Positions 26,551 to 34,935 of a DNA stretch of 64,000 nucleotides are shown here, one piece after another. The stretch comes from CAYHBO01 sp964354855 (GTDB taxonomy: Bacteria; Babelota; Babeliae; Babelales; RVW-14). Numbering within the stretch: the first letter of the stretch is position 1; each line of letters starts with the position of its first letter. Position numbers and translations under genes: made by a program. The stretch lies in assembly GCA_964354855.1 (NCBI GenBank), contig CAYHBO010000003.1, positions 4,868 to 68,867 of the forward strand, read 5' to 3'. The notes beneath the pieces were generated by a model, which saw nothing but the letters and a program-made list of their open reading frames with translations, was not told where the DNA came from and ran no database searches.

Positions 26551-27340
26551 ATCCTGAAATAAGTTCAGGATCCAGGCTTCTTTTAACACATTCATAAATA
26601 ATAAGTTGGCTATCGTTCTGTGCCGGTGTCTTATAAAAATCCTGGAATTTTCTTATTTGCTTAAACCCAACTGTATCAAGCTGCTCATCAAGCTCATCAG
26701 GCCGGTAAAGATACTGGTAGAAGTCTTCAGTTTCAACTAAATCAATAACATTATTTTTAGAGATCGATTCATAACGGCATACACAGAGAAATAGCTGTGT
26801 TGTTGGGTTATACGTTTGCATCCTATTAAGCACCAGTTGCGACCCATCAGGGCGCGTAGAACTATCTTGCTGCCAGACATTAAGGTCTTCAGGTAGTGAG
26901 TGTACGGTGTCGATTTCAAGTAAAAGTGTGCCGTCAGGCGCCAAGTGGTCATATAAGATTTTAAGGCTTTTTTGTGCATTGTCATGATTGGTGATGAGGC
27001 CCCAGGAGCCGAAGGGAATAAAAATTAACGCGTATTTTTTATCACTGGAGAAGTCTTGCACAAACTGTTGCCACACCGGTGCTGGCTGACTACTGATGAG
27101 CGCATATTTTTTTTTGAGGGCATCAAGCATGTAAGTTGACGCATCAAAGCCTTCGATGTCGATGTCTGCTTGAAGTATGGGGATTAAAAAGCGGCCGGTG
27201 CCGCACATAGGCTCGAGCACCGGTCCGCTTGCTTGTTTTGCGTAGCTGAAGTAGAACGCAAATTCTGTACCGGTTATGGATTTATTCAAGTCGTAGTATT
27301 CGGTACAGAGTTTTAAATAAGTTTTGAGTTGATTTGGCAT
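26534..27340 (-). CDS. SAM-dependent methyltransferase, class I
   Basis: I choose the start at 27340 (MPNQLKTYLKLCTEYYDLNK), which has AGAGAAAA before it. An earlier in-frame ATG at 27412 adds 24 residues unlike the family. Motif I reads VLEPMCGTGRFLIPIL, and the acidic end of strand 2 is IEGFDAS. Motif IV-like FIPFGSWGLI and the post-motif LLLEIDTVHS follow, all typical of small-molecule methyltransferases. The substrate is unknown. The last residues (SLDPELISGSSPPT) are encoded by half of a palindromic repeat, so the natural C-terminus has been replaced. The gene overlaps the convergent AlaX-like gene. Confidence 0.85.
   Translation of the reverse strand: MPNQLKTYLKLCTEYYDLNKSITGTEFAFYFSYAKQASGPVLEPMCGTGRFLIPILQADIDIEGFDASTYMLDALKKKYALISSQPAPVWQQFVQDFSSDKKYALIFIPFGSWGLITNHDNAQKSLKILYDHLAPDGTLLLEIDTVHSLPEDLNVWQQDSSTRPDGSQLVLNRMQTYNPTTQLFLCVCRYESISKNNVIDLVETEDFYQYLYRPDELDEQLDTVGFKQIRKFQDFYKTPAQNDSQLIIYECVKRSLDPELISGSSPPT
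26550..26573. repeat. Half-length gtcatcctgaac-type repeat inside a coding end
   Basis: gatcctgaaataagttcagg plus atcc is a short palindrome matching the inner part of the element at 21461-21552. It overlaps the last base of the AlaX-like stop codon and encodes the C-terminal residues of the methyltransferase gene. Confidence 0.7.
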
Positions 27341-27393
27341 GTTTTCTCTAGTTTTATTTTTTAGTAGGAGATTCTGTTTCTGCCGTTCGTCCC

Positions 27394-27495
27394 GATGGAG
27401 CGCGTGTAACAAGCGAGTAGAGTGATACGAGCGTTATGTGCTTTCGCTTGATTTTATGGAGTACCCCTCTACTCGCTCTCTTCGTTCGCTCCATC
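27394..27495. repeat. Long imperfect inverted repeat of a third type
   Basis: gatggagcgcg...gcgagtagag (27394-27422) is an imperfect complement of ctctactcgct...cgctccatc (27467-27495), with about 44 bases between. It is more GC-rich than the surrounding DNA. The following 40 bases (gccgtcgctctacggtagct, then atggcgga) are also GC-rich and contain a short hairpin. It is not related to the other elements and no coding is seen. Confidence 0.6.
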
Positions 27496-27555
27496 CAGCC
27501 GTCGCTCTACGGTAGCTATGGCGGATAAATCGGGGCAGACGGCTTTGACTTCTGA

Positions 27556-27786
27556 CACGTCATCCCCGTGAAAACGGGGATCCAGGTCTTTTTACTTTTA
27601 CTTACTTTTTATTATGTAAAAAATTCTAAGAAAAAGAAGTGTAATAAAATTTTAAAGAAGAAGTAAGGTCTGGATCCCCGCATACGCGAGGATGACGTAA
27701 GAAGAAGTAAGGTCTGGATCCCCGCATACGCGAGGATGACGTAAGAAGAAGTAAGGCCTGGGTCCCCGCATACGCTGGAATGACGT
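27556..27786. repeat. Palindromic element with a triplicated right arm
   Basis: The left arm (cacgtcatccccgtgaaaac) is degenerate. The right arm occurs three times in tandem with a 44-base period, ending at 27698, 27742 and 27786. Each unit holds agaagtaaggtctggatccc and catacgcgaggatgacgt. The third copy has changes (gggtcc, cgctggaatgacgt). No gene is seen in 27341-27874 apart from these repeats. Confidence 0.8.
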
Positions 27787-27833
27787 AGAATTTTTTTCCT
27801 AAAGCCTTAGTGTTGTATTGTTTTAACGCAGGA

Positions 27834-27862
27834 CACGTCATCCTCGCGTATGCGGGGATCCA
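27834..27862. repeat. Isolated left arm of the palindromic element
   Basis: cacgtcatcctcgcgtatgc plus ggggatcca, 12 bases before the stop codon of the aminopeptidase gene. Its variable bases (gtat) complement the atac of the triplicated right arms at 27655-27786, so these may be parts of one rearranged element. Confidence 0.75.
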
Positions 27863-27874
27863 TTCTTACTAATC

Positions 27875-29506
27875 TTATTTATACTTATCATAATTCAAAA
27901 TAAATTCACTCAACAATCGTACTCCAGCTCCGGTGCAGCCTTTGCCATTTCCTAAATAACTAACACGTGGAACGTTTGCCGCGGTGCTTGCAATATCTAA
28001 ATGTGCCCAGCGAGAGGATTCAACAAACTCGCTTAAAAAACATCCGGCAATGATGCTGCCTGCTTTGTAGGTAGAGGATCCTGAGTTAGCCAGGTCAGCA
28101 AAATCTGATTCGTTAGCCGGTTTGTAGTCGTTATCAAGAGGCAGTGGCCATACGCGGTCACCGGTGAGTGCGCCGATGAGTGGTAGCACCCCAAACAACT
28201 GACTGTCTTTTGTCATGAGTGCGGCGTAAAAGTGTCCGAGTGCCATTTTACAAGCGCCGGTGAGCGTTGCTAGATCAATGATGATGTCTGGCTTATAAAA
28301 TTTTTCGGCATAGCATAAGGTGTCGGCAAGAATGAGGCGCCCTTCTGCATCGGTATTTTTAATTTCAATGGTTTTCCCGTTCATGGCGGTGACGATATCA
28401 TCTTGTCGTGCGGCTGCTCCGTCAGGCATATTTTCTACCAGCGGTGTTAGTCCAATGACATTGACGTTCGGTTTCAGTTGTCCTACCACATTCATGGTGG
28501 CAATCACAGCGCCCGCGCCACACATGTCATATTTCATTCCGCTCATGCTATCTGCCGGCTTAAGGCTGATGCCGCCGGTATCAAAGGTGACCCCTTTACC
28601 TACGAGTGCGATGGTTGGTGCGTCTACGTTACCGCAGCAATATTCCATGATGACGATTTTGCCATCTTGTGTTGATCCGGCATCAACGGCGCAAAACGCA
28701 CCCATGCCTAATGTAAGTGCATCTTCTCTACCTAGAACGGTGCAAGTAAGGTTACTGTTGTAGGCGATTGCTTGTGCTTGTTGACTAAGTACGGTTGGGG
28801 TTAAAATATTTGGTGGATAATCACCCCACAGTCTGACCATGTTAGTTGAGATACCAATGATGCTTCCGGTAATAATGCTTTGTTGAAGATCAGTCTCATC
28901 TTTTTGATCTACGCCAATCAGGAGGCTTCCTTGCCAGTCAGGTTGAGTAGCTGCTTTGAAAGCCGTAAATTCGTAGGTCGCAAGATGGGCAACTGTAGTA
29001 AGTTGTTTTACCAATTCTGCTTTGTCGATTTGGTACCGATCTGTTGATGGTAAGGTCATGAAAATTGTCGATGCTTTATATTTTTTTGCAAGCTGAATAC
29101 CGCTCCCAAGCGCCCTTCTTAATGCTTCAAGTTGAACATTCCATGTTGGTGTATCTTTCCCAATGCCAAGGAAAAAAAGTGAAACATACTGGTCATTTTT
29201 TCGTGTCATAACGGTGCATGTTTGGTTTGCTTTTCCTGTAAAGTTGCCTTTGGTAAAGCAGTTTTGTAAGTCTGGATAAATGGTACTGACTAACGCAATC
29301 GTTGTTTTATCATTGTATGATTGTAATCCTTCATGCATAAAAAAAAGATAAGCATCAGCATCTTGTGTCAAAAATATTTTGTGAGATGTTTTTACTGATA
29401 ATTGATTCAGGATATTTCTATGTTCGGCAAGAGCGTTGGTGTTGTTGTTTGCTAATACTATACCGAGAAGCGCACAGATTTTTACACTTTGCTTTAGCAC
29501 CTTCAT
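27875..29506 (-). CDS. Exported leucyl aminopeptidase (M17), copy 1
   Basis: Metallo-exopeptidase that removes N-terminal residues. The first 26 residues (KVLKQSVKICALLGIVLANN then TNALA) form a signal peptide, unusual for a family that is normally cytoplasmic. The metal and catalytic motifs are intact: ALVGKGVTFDTGGISLKP, NTDAEGRLILAD and the C-terminal WAHLDIAST. 543 residues. It lies 17 bases after its close paralogue and probably shares its transcript. It likely supplies amino acids from host peptides in the periplasm or outside; the host has to be the source in such reduced genomes. Assignment to M17 is secure, location is inferred. Confidence 0.93.
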   Translation of the reverse strand: MKVLKQSVKICALLGIVLANNNTNALAEHRNILNQLSVKTSHKIFLTQDADAYLFFMHEGLQSYNDKTTIALVSTIYPDLQNCFTKGNFTGKANQTCTVMTRKNDQYVSLFFLGIGKDTPTWNVQLEALRRALGSGIQLAKKYKASTIFMTLPSTDRYQIDKAELVKQLTTVAHLATYEFTAFKAATQPDWQGSLLIGVDQKDETDLQQSIITGSIIGISTNMVRLWGDYPPNILTPTVLSQQAQAIAYNSNLTCTVLGREDALTLGMGAFCAVDAGSTQDGKIVIMEYCCGNVDAPTIALVGKGVTFDTGGISLKPADSMSGMKYDMCGAGAVIATMNVVGQLKPNVNVIGLTPLVENMPDGAAARQDDIVTAMNGKTIEIKNTDAEGRLILADTLCYAEKFYKPDIIIDLATLTGACKMALGHFYAALMTKDSQLFGVLPLIGALTGDRVWPLPLDNDYKPANESDFADLANSGSSTYKAGSIIAGCFLSEFVESSRWAHLDIASTAANVPRVSYLGNGKGCTGAGVRLLSEFILNYDKYK

Positions 29507-29523
29507 TGCGGATCTCCGATTTT

Positions 29524-31155
29524 CTACTGATACTGATCATAGTTCAAAATAAATTCACTCAATAATCGTACCCCGGCACCAGAAGCACCATGACCATTTC
29601 CAAGATAACTTACACCGGGAACATCCTCGGCTGAGCCGGCTATATCAAGATGTGCCCATCGTGCTTTTTCAACAAAGTTACTTAAAAATGAGCCGGCAAT
29701 AATGGAGCCTGCTGAGTACGCAGGTGATCCGGTGTTAGCTAGGTCAGCAAACGTTGAGTTATTGGCGGGTTTATAATCGTCATCAAGCGGAAGCGGCCAT
29801 ACACGGTCGCCGGTTAATGCGCCGATTTGAGGTAACAGAGTAAATAGTTGTTTGTCTTGTGTCATGAGTGCGGTGTAAAAATGGCCTACCGCTACTACGC
29901 AAGCGCCAGTTAATGTGGCAAGGTCGATCATAATGTCTGGGCTATAAAATCGTTCTGCGTAGCATAAAGTATCAGAGAGAATGAGCCGTCCTTCTGCGTC
30001 GGTATTTTTAATTTCAATCGTTTTACCGTTCATAGCGGTGACAATATCATCTTGTCGTGCTGCCGCCCCATCAGGCATGTTTTCAACAAGTGGAGCGAGC
30101 CCGATAACGTTTACGTTTGGTTTAAGTTTTCCTACTACATTCATGGTAGCAATGACTGCTCCGGCGCCGCACATGTCATACTTCATGCCAGTCATGCCGC
30201 TTGCTGTTTTGAGGCTGACGCCTCCGGTGTCAAAGGTGATGCCTTTTCCAACCAATGCAATGGTTGGTGCATTTTCATCTTCACAAAAATATTCCATGAT
30301 AACGAGCATGCCCGGTTGTGCTGATCCCGCATCAACGGCACAAAAAGCTTCCATGCCAAGGGCCAGAGCATCTTCTCTGCCAATGACGGTAAAGCCTAGG
30401 TTGTTATCAGTGGCAATCTCTTGTGCTTGCTCGCTTAGCAGTGCTGGTGTTAAAATATTTGGTGGATAGTCACCCCACAACCTGACCATGTTCGTTGAGC
30501 TGCCGATGATTGAGCCTATGTTAATACTTTCTTGTAGGAGCCATTCTTCTTCTGGGGTTATACCAATGGATAGGGTGCATTGCCAATCAGGTTGTGCCGA
30601 TTTTTTAAAGGCGGTGAATTCATAAGCGGCAAGATGAGCAACCGTAGTTAACTGTTTTAAAAGTTCCGCATTGCTAATTTGATATACATATGCATTAGGA
30701 AGCATCATGAACACATGGTTTGAGTTGGTTTTTTTTGCAAGTTGTATGCCATTGCCGACGCCGCGACGCAGCGCTTCAAGCTCGACATTCCAATCTTTAT
30801 TTCCCTTACCAAGGCCTAAGAAATAGAAGTACACCAGTTGGTCATTTTTGTGAACCGGGAGGCTTAATGTTTGACCTGTTTTTCCCGAAAAATTATTTCT
30901 TGTAAAACAGCTTTTGGCATCGGGGCAGAAGGGAGCAATTGCAGTAAGCGTTGCCTGATCTTCATCAGATTGTAAACCTTCGTGCATGAAAAATAGGTAT
31001 GCGTCAGCGTCTTGGGTTAGAAAAGTATTCGATGTTGTCTGAACGGCTATTTTAGTAAGTATATTTTTATGCTCAGTAATTGCATTTATATTGGTTGTTA
31101 TAAAAACAATACAGAACAGCGCACAGGTTTGTGCCACTTTCTTGAGGAACTTCAT
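29524..31155 (-). CDS. Exported leucyl aminopeptidase (M17), copy 2
   Basis: 543 residues, the same length as its neighbour at 27875. Signal peptide KFLKKVAQTCALFCIVFITT then NINA. Active-site motifs are intact: ALVGKGITFDTGGVSLKT and NTDAEGRLILSD. The closing sequence LLSEFILNYDQYQ is nearly the same as copy 1. The N-terminal domains of the two copies have diverged more than the catalytic domains. It is the first gene of the pair, preceded by AAGGAGACTAGTAATG, a strong ribosome site. Confidence 0.93.
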   Translation of the reverse strand: MKFLKKVAQTCALFCIVFITTNINAITEHKNILTKIAVQTTSNTFLTQDADAYLFFMHEGLQSDEDQATLTAIAPFCPDAKSCFTRNNFSGKTGQTLSLPVHKNDQLVYFYFLGLGKGNKDWNVELEALRRGVGNGIQLAKKTNSNHVFMMLPNAYVYQISNAELLKQLTTVAHLAAYEFTAFKKSAQPDWQCTLSIGITPEEEWLLQESINIGSIIGSSTNMVRLWGDYPPNILTPALLSEQAQEIATDNNLGFTVIGREDALALGMEAFCAVDAGSAQPGMLVIMEYFCEDENAPTIALVGKGITFDTGGVSLKTASGMTGMKYDMCGAGAVIATMNVVGKLKPNVNVIGLAPLVENMPDGAAARQDDIVTAMNGKTIEIKNTDAEGRLILSDTLCYAERFYSPDIMIDLATLTGACVVAVGHFYTALMTQDKQLFTLLPQIGALTGDRVWPLPLDDDYKPANNSTFADLANTGSPAYSAGSIIAGSFLSNFVEKARWAHLDIAGSAEDVPGVSYLGNGHGASGAGVRLLSEFILNYDQYQ

Positions 31156-31317
31156 TACTAGTCTCCTTAAGGGGGTTATAGGTTATTTTGATGTACTTAG
31201 GTTAGGCAAAATTTACAGGGAGTAAAGCGTTGCATTTGATGAGAAAAAAATATTAAGTTCTTTTTTGTTTGTTATTCTGTTTATAACTAAATCCAAAAAA
31301 TTTAACCGGAGAGTGCT

Positions 31318-32901
31318 GTGAAAAGTTTACCGATTGGTGTTTCATCATTCGAAAGTATTGTTACAACCGATACGATGTATATTGATAAAACGGGCGTTTT
31401 GTACCAATTGATTAAAGGGAAAACCCCAAAGCGTTATTTCTTTTCACGACCACGTCGTTTTGGCAAATCACTTACCTGCTCAACGCTTGAAGCAATTTTT
31501 AGCGGGAAAAAGGAACTTTTTAAAGACTTGTTTATTGGTCAAAGTGATTATGAGTGGATCGTACGACCGGTGCTTTTTTTTGATTTTAGTCAAATCAGCC
31601 ATAGAACCCCAGAAGAGCTTACCAGAGGGCTTCATAGTGCGCTTGATTCGCAGGCAGAATGCTATAGCATCACCTTGAAAGAACAGGAACTTAAAGAAAA
31701 AACTGCCGAGTTGATTAAAGTACTAGGTCAAAAAATGGGGCCGATTGCAATTATTGTTGATGAGTATGATAAACCAATTGTTGATCTTGTTGAGGATCTT
31801 GAACAAGCAGATCTTGTTCGTGCTGTATTAAAAGATTTTTATGGTACCTTGAAAGGTAAAGATGTAGATGCCAATCTTCATTTTCTTTTTATTACGGGAA
31901 TAAGTAAGTTTTCTAAAGTTGCCCTTTTTTCTGATCTTAATAATTTAGATGATATTACTAATGATGAAAAAACTGCGGCTCTTGTAGGATACACTGATGA
32001 AGAAATTGATCATTATTTAGTATATCACATTCAAAAATTTGCGGATGTATACAAAAAAAGCTATAAAGAAACCCGTAAAATATTAAAGACATGGTACAAT
32101 GGGTATCGATTTTCTGAAGGTGAGTTTAAAGTTTATAATCCATTTTCATTACACAACTGTTTAACTAAGTGTGCTTTACGTAACTATTGGTTTTCGAGCG
32201 GGACCCCAAGCTTTTTAATGAAGTTTATTGAAAAAAACCCGTTTATAGCAAATGACATTGAAACAATAGAAGGTTCATTTTTTTCAGCATCCAATCTTGA
32301 ATCATTTACGCTTGATTTGTATTATCAAAATTATAAAACGCTTCTTCTGCAAACTGGCTATTTAACGTTTGCTTCTGATTATGATGTAAATAAGCGTGGG
32401 TACAAAGTAACATATCCAAATGAAGAAGTACGCTATTCAATGACCGAACAAATTATGCAGTTTATTGGAGGGATAATTCCGGAAAACTTTGGTGAATTTG
32501 GCGATCGATTTCGCAAAGCGCTCGCTTCTGACAATTTAGGTCTTTTTTGTAAACATATGCAAGATTTTATAAAACTAGTTCCACATAATATCCGTGTCGA
32601 CCGTGAAAAATTTTATCACCAAATATTCTTTATGATTTGTGTTCTGTTTGGTAAGCGCCCTCCTACTGAGGTTGCTACAGAAGAGGGTTTTATGGATTTA
32701 TTGCTTGAAGGGACAACTTGTACCTTTGTGGTTGAATTCAAAAAAAATAGCACTCCAGAAATTGCTTTGGCTCAAATTGAAGAGAAGCGATATTGGGAGC
32801 CGTACGAAATACTTAAAACCAAAAAGATTATTTTAGCAGGGATTACTTTTAACAAAACTGACAACGGCATTGAGGTTTTGTATAAGACGAAGGAATTATA
32901 A
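31318..32901 (+). CDS. AAA-ATPase-like protein with PD-(D/E)XK nuclease-like domain
   Basis: 527 residues with a GTG start preceded by CGGAGAG. The N-terminus (LPIGVSSFESIVTTDTMYID then KT) and RPRRFGKSL (Walker A-like) are typical of the large AAA-like plus DUF1703 family. Walker B is IAIIVDEYDKPI. The C-terminal region has MDLLLEG...CTFVVEFKK, matching the D-x(n)-E-x-K nuclease core. The family is often highly duplicated in host-associated and gut bacteria; its role is unproven and mobile or defence functions have been suggested. It is inserted in opposite orientation between aminopeptidase paralogues and followed at once by repeat arms. No signal peptide, so it acts in the cytoplasm. Confidence 0.88.
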   Translation: MKSLPIGVSSFESIVTTDTMYIDKTGVLYQLIKGKTPKRYFFSRPRRFGKSLTCSTLEAIFSGKKELFKDLFIGQSDYEWIVRPVLFFDFSQISHRTPEELTRGLHSALDSQAECYSITLKEQELKEKTAELIKVLGQKMGPIAIIVDEYDKPIVDLVEDLEQADLVRAVLKDFYGTLKGKDVDANLHFLFITGISKFSKVALFSDLNNLDDITNDEKTAALVGYTDEEIDHYLVYHIQKFADVYKKSYKETRKILKTWYNGYRFSEGEFKVYNPFSLHNCLTKCALRNYWFSSGTPSFLMKFIEKNPFIANDIETIEGSFFSASNLESFTLDLYYQNYKTLLLQTGYLTFASDYDVNKRGYKVTYPNEEVRYSMTEQIMQFIGGIIPENFGEFGDRFRKALASDNLGLFCKHMQDFIKLVPHNIRVDREKFYHQIFFMICVLFGKRPPTEVATEEGFMDLLLEGTTCTFVVEFKKNSTPEIALAQIEEKRYWEPYEILKTKKIILAGITFNKTDNGIEVLYKTKEL

Positions 32902-32993
32902 GGTCTGGACACCCGCATTCGCGAGGGTGACGTAAAAAGTAAATCTAACTCTAATTTTTGACACGTCATCCTCGCGAATGCGGGGATCCAGTC
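32902..32993. repeat. Back-to-back arms of the palindromic element (inverted order)
   Basis: A right arm (ggtctggacacccgcattcg, then cgagggtgacgt) comes first and a left arm (acacgtcatcctcgcgaatg, then cggggatccag) second, the opposite of the usual order. The first begins directly after the stop codon of the preceding gene. This could be the junction of two elements or an element with inverted halves. Confidence 0.75.
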
Positions 32994-33003
32994 TCTCTAA
33001 AGT

Positions 33004-34533
33004 CTACTCATATTTTTCATAGTTCATGATGTACTCGCTTAGTAGCCGTACTCCAACTCCTGTAGCTCCTTTGCCTCCACCAATGTAATTGACCTTTGGT
33101 ACGGCATCAGCGGTTCCTGCAATATCAAGATGTGCCCAACGAGATTTGCTCACAAACTCGTTTAAAAAGCATGCGCCGATGATGGTGCCTGCTTTGTAGC
33201 TTGGTGATCCGGAGTTTGCAATATCAGCAACATAAGAATCATTAGCCGGTTTGAAATCGTCATCAAGCGGTAATGGCCATACGCGGTCACCGGTAAGAGC
33301 TCCAACTTTTGGGAGCATCTCGAGTAACTTTTTATCTTGCGTCATCAGACCTGAGTAGAAATAGCCCAGCGCAAATAAACACGCGCCGGTGAGCGTTGCT
33401 AGATCAATGATGATGTCAGGGTTATAAAATTTTTCTGCGTAGCATAGAGCGTCAGCAAGAATGAGGCGCCCTTCTGCATCAGTGTTTTTAATTTCGATCG
33501 TTTTACCGTTCATGGCGGTGACAATGTCATCTTGGCGTGATGCTGAGCCGCTTGGCATATTTTCGGTGATTGGAGCTAACGCTACAACATTTACTTTAGG
33601 TTTAAGTTGTCCAATCACATGCATCGTTGCAATGACAGCTGCAGCGCCGGACATATCATATTTCATGCCTTCCATGCTGGATGAAGGCTTTAAGCTGATG
33701 CCTCCGGTGTCATAGGTGATGCCCTTACCAATGATTGCGATGGTTGGAGTATTTTTTACCTCGCTGCGGTATTCAATGGTGACAAATTTACATGGTTGTA
33801 CTGAGCCTTGCCCAACGGATAGGAATGACCCCATGCCAAGTTCTTCAGCCCGTTCTTTGCCGAATACGGTACATTTAAGTTTGTTATGTAGCGCAACTTT
33901 TTCTGCTTCTTGGCTGAGTTTTATTGGTGTTAAAATATTTGCAGGAAGGTCTGCCCAATGACGTGTCATATTGGTTGCTTCGCCGATAATGGTTCCTTCG
34001 TTGACTGCTGCCTGTAAATGTGCTTCTTCAGCCATTTTAACTTCGATGGTTAAAGCGCATTGCCAGTTTGATTGCTTTGATTTTTTGAAAGTAACAAATT
34101 CGTAAGAAGCAAGTTGTGCAACAATAACTAATTGTTTTAAGAGCTCATAGCTGTTGACGTGGTAGTTTTCAGTGTTTGGTAATGCCATGACTGCTGAAGG
34201 GATATTGCTTTTCTTGAGGAGTAAAATGGCGCTGCCAAGTGCACGGCGTAATGTTTCAAGTTCCACATTCCAGTCTCTTCCACCTTTGCCGGTACCAATA
34301 AAAATAAACTCGATAAGTTTATTGTTTCGTTGTGCTGTGAGCATGAATGATTGGCCAACTTTGCCATTAAAATTATGTTTTTTTAAAACCTCTTTAACGT
34401 TTGGGTAATGTTTTTCAACTTCACCAAGACTTGAGAGATTTGAGGCTGTTTGCAAATCTTCACTCATGAAGAAGAGAAATGCTTCTACATCATGGGTCCA
34501 GAATTGTTTTCCGGAAGCTTGTACGGTGATCAT
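33004..34533 (-). CDS. pepA: Leucyl aminopeptidase (M17), form without signal peptide
   Basis: 509 residues. The motifs AIIGKGITYDTGGISLKP, NTDAEGRLILAD and WAHLDIAGTA are intact. It begins MITVQASGKQFWTHDVEAFL with AGAAAGG well placed before the ATG, so the lack of a signal peptide is real. It is the likely cytoplasmic ancestor of the two exported copies at 27875-31155. A repeat pair and the AAA-like gene now separate it from them. Monocistronic in appearance. Confidence 0.93.
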   Translation of the reverse strand: MITVQASGKQFWTHDVEAFLFFMSEDLQTASNLSSLGEVEKHYPNVKEVLKKHNFNGKVGQSFMLTAQRNNKLIEFIFIGTGKGGRDWNVELETLRRALGSAILLLKKSNIPSAVMALPNTENYHVNSYELLKQLVIVAQLASYEFVTFKKSKQSNWQCALTIEVKMAEEAHLQAAVNEGTIIGEATNMTRHWADLPANILTPIKLSQEAEKVALHNKLKCTVFGKERAEELGMGSFLSVGQGSVQPCKFVTIEYRSEVKNTPTIAIIGKGITYDTGGISLKPSSSMEGMKYDMSGAAAVIATMHVIGQLKPKVNVVALAPITENMPSGSASRQDDIVTAMNGKTIEIKNTDAEGRLILADALCYAEKFYNPDIIIDLATLTGACLFALGYFYSGLMTQDKKLLEMLPKVGALTGDRVWPLPLDDDFKPANDSYVADIANSGSPSYKAGTIIGACFLNEFVSKSRWAHLDIAGTADAVPKVNYIGGGKGATGVGVRLLSEYIMNYEKYE

Positions 34534-34935
34534 ATGAGGTCCTTTCTATAGGGTTTTTGCAATTTTTAGAGAAAATTTATTTTGTTTCAGTAAAAAATAA
34601 TATTATGGATAAAAATACTCTGATGAAATCATTTTGTCACCCTTAACTTATCTGCTTATTTCGGGTTGTTTTTTGGTTAGATTTTATCTCTCAAATTTGT
34701 TGGATTATTTGGTTTTTGACTTGTCGTTCTCGCTAACGCGTGGATTTAGGTCTTTTTCCTTCTTTAAAGCTTTTATGCTTCTTTTTTTTTAAAAATTTTT
34801 AGAGGGTCAGTAAAAAACAGTACGGCTATGATATTAACTCAGCATGTACAAGTTGTGAAAAGAATAATAATACTGGTACATAAAAGAATCTTCTATATTC
34901 TATTATGTCTTGAAACTGAATTTTGAGGGGGAATT
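34534..34935. other. Intergenic region with a decayed repeat
   Basis: The 402 bases between divergent genes contain a degenerate left arm near 34720-34750 (cttgtcgttctcgctaacgc, then gtggattta) with part of the usual centre (ttttaaaaatttttagaggg), and no right arm. The ribosome site GAGGGGG precedes the next ATG. No promoter pair was convincing and no gene was seen. Confidence 0.5.

Noticed and set aside
27556..27786. A CRISPR array
   Set aside because: The three units are directly adjacent with no unique spacers and share sequence with dispersed palindromic elements; no cas gene is near.
27626..27841. An open frame of about 71 codons on the minus strand in the aminopeptidase downstream region
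   Set aside because: It is read entirely through palindromic repeat arms (TSSSRMRGSR, CGDPDL), has no ribosome site, and its apparent protein repeats come from the DNA repeat.
28320..30469. Long plus-strand open frames of 147 and 162 codons opposite the aminopeptidase genes
   Set aside because: Both are antisense to conserved catalytic regions; they resemble each other only because the two aminopeptidase genes are paralogues.
31318..32901. A transposase or insertion sequence between the aminopeptidase genes
   Set aside because: The protein matches the AAA-like plus PD-(D/E)XK family, not a DDE or HUH transposase, and no terminal inverted repeats with target duplications were found.
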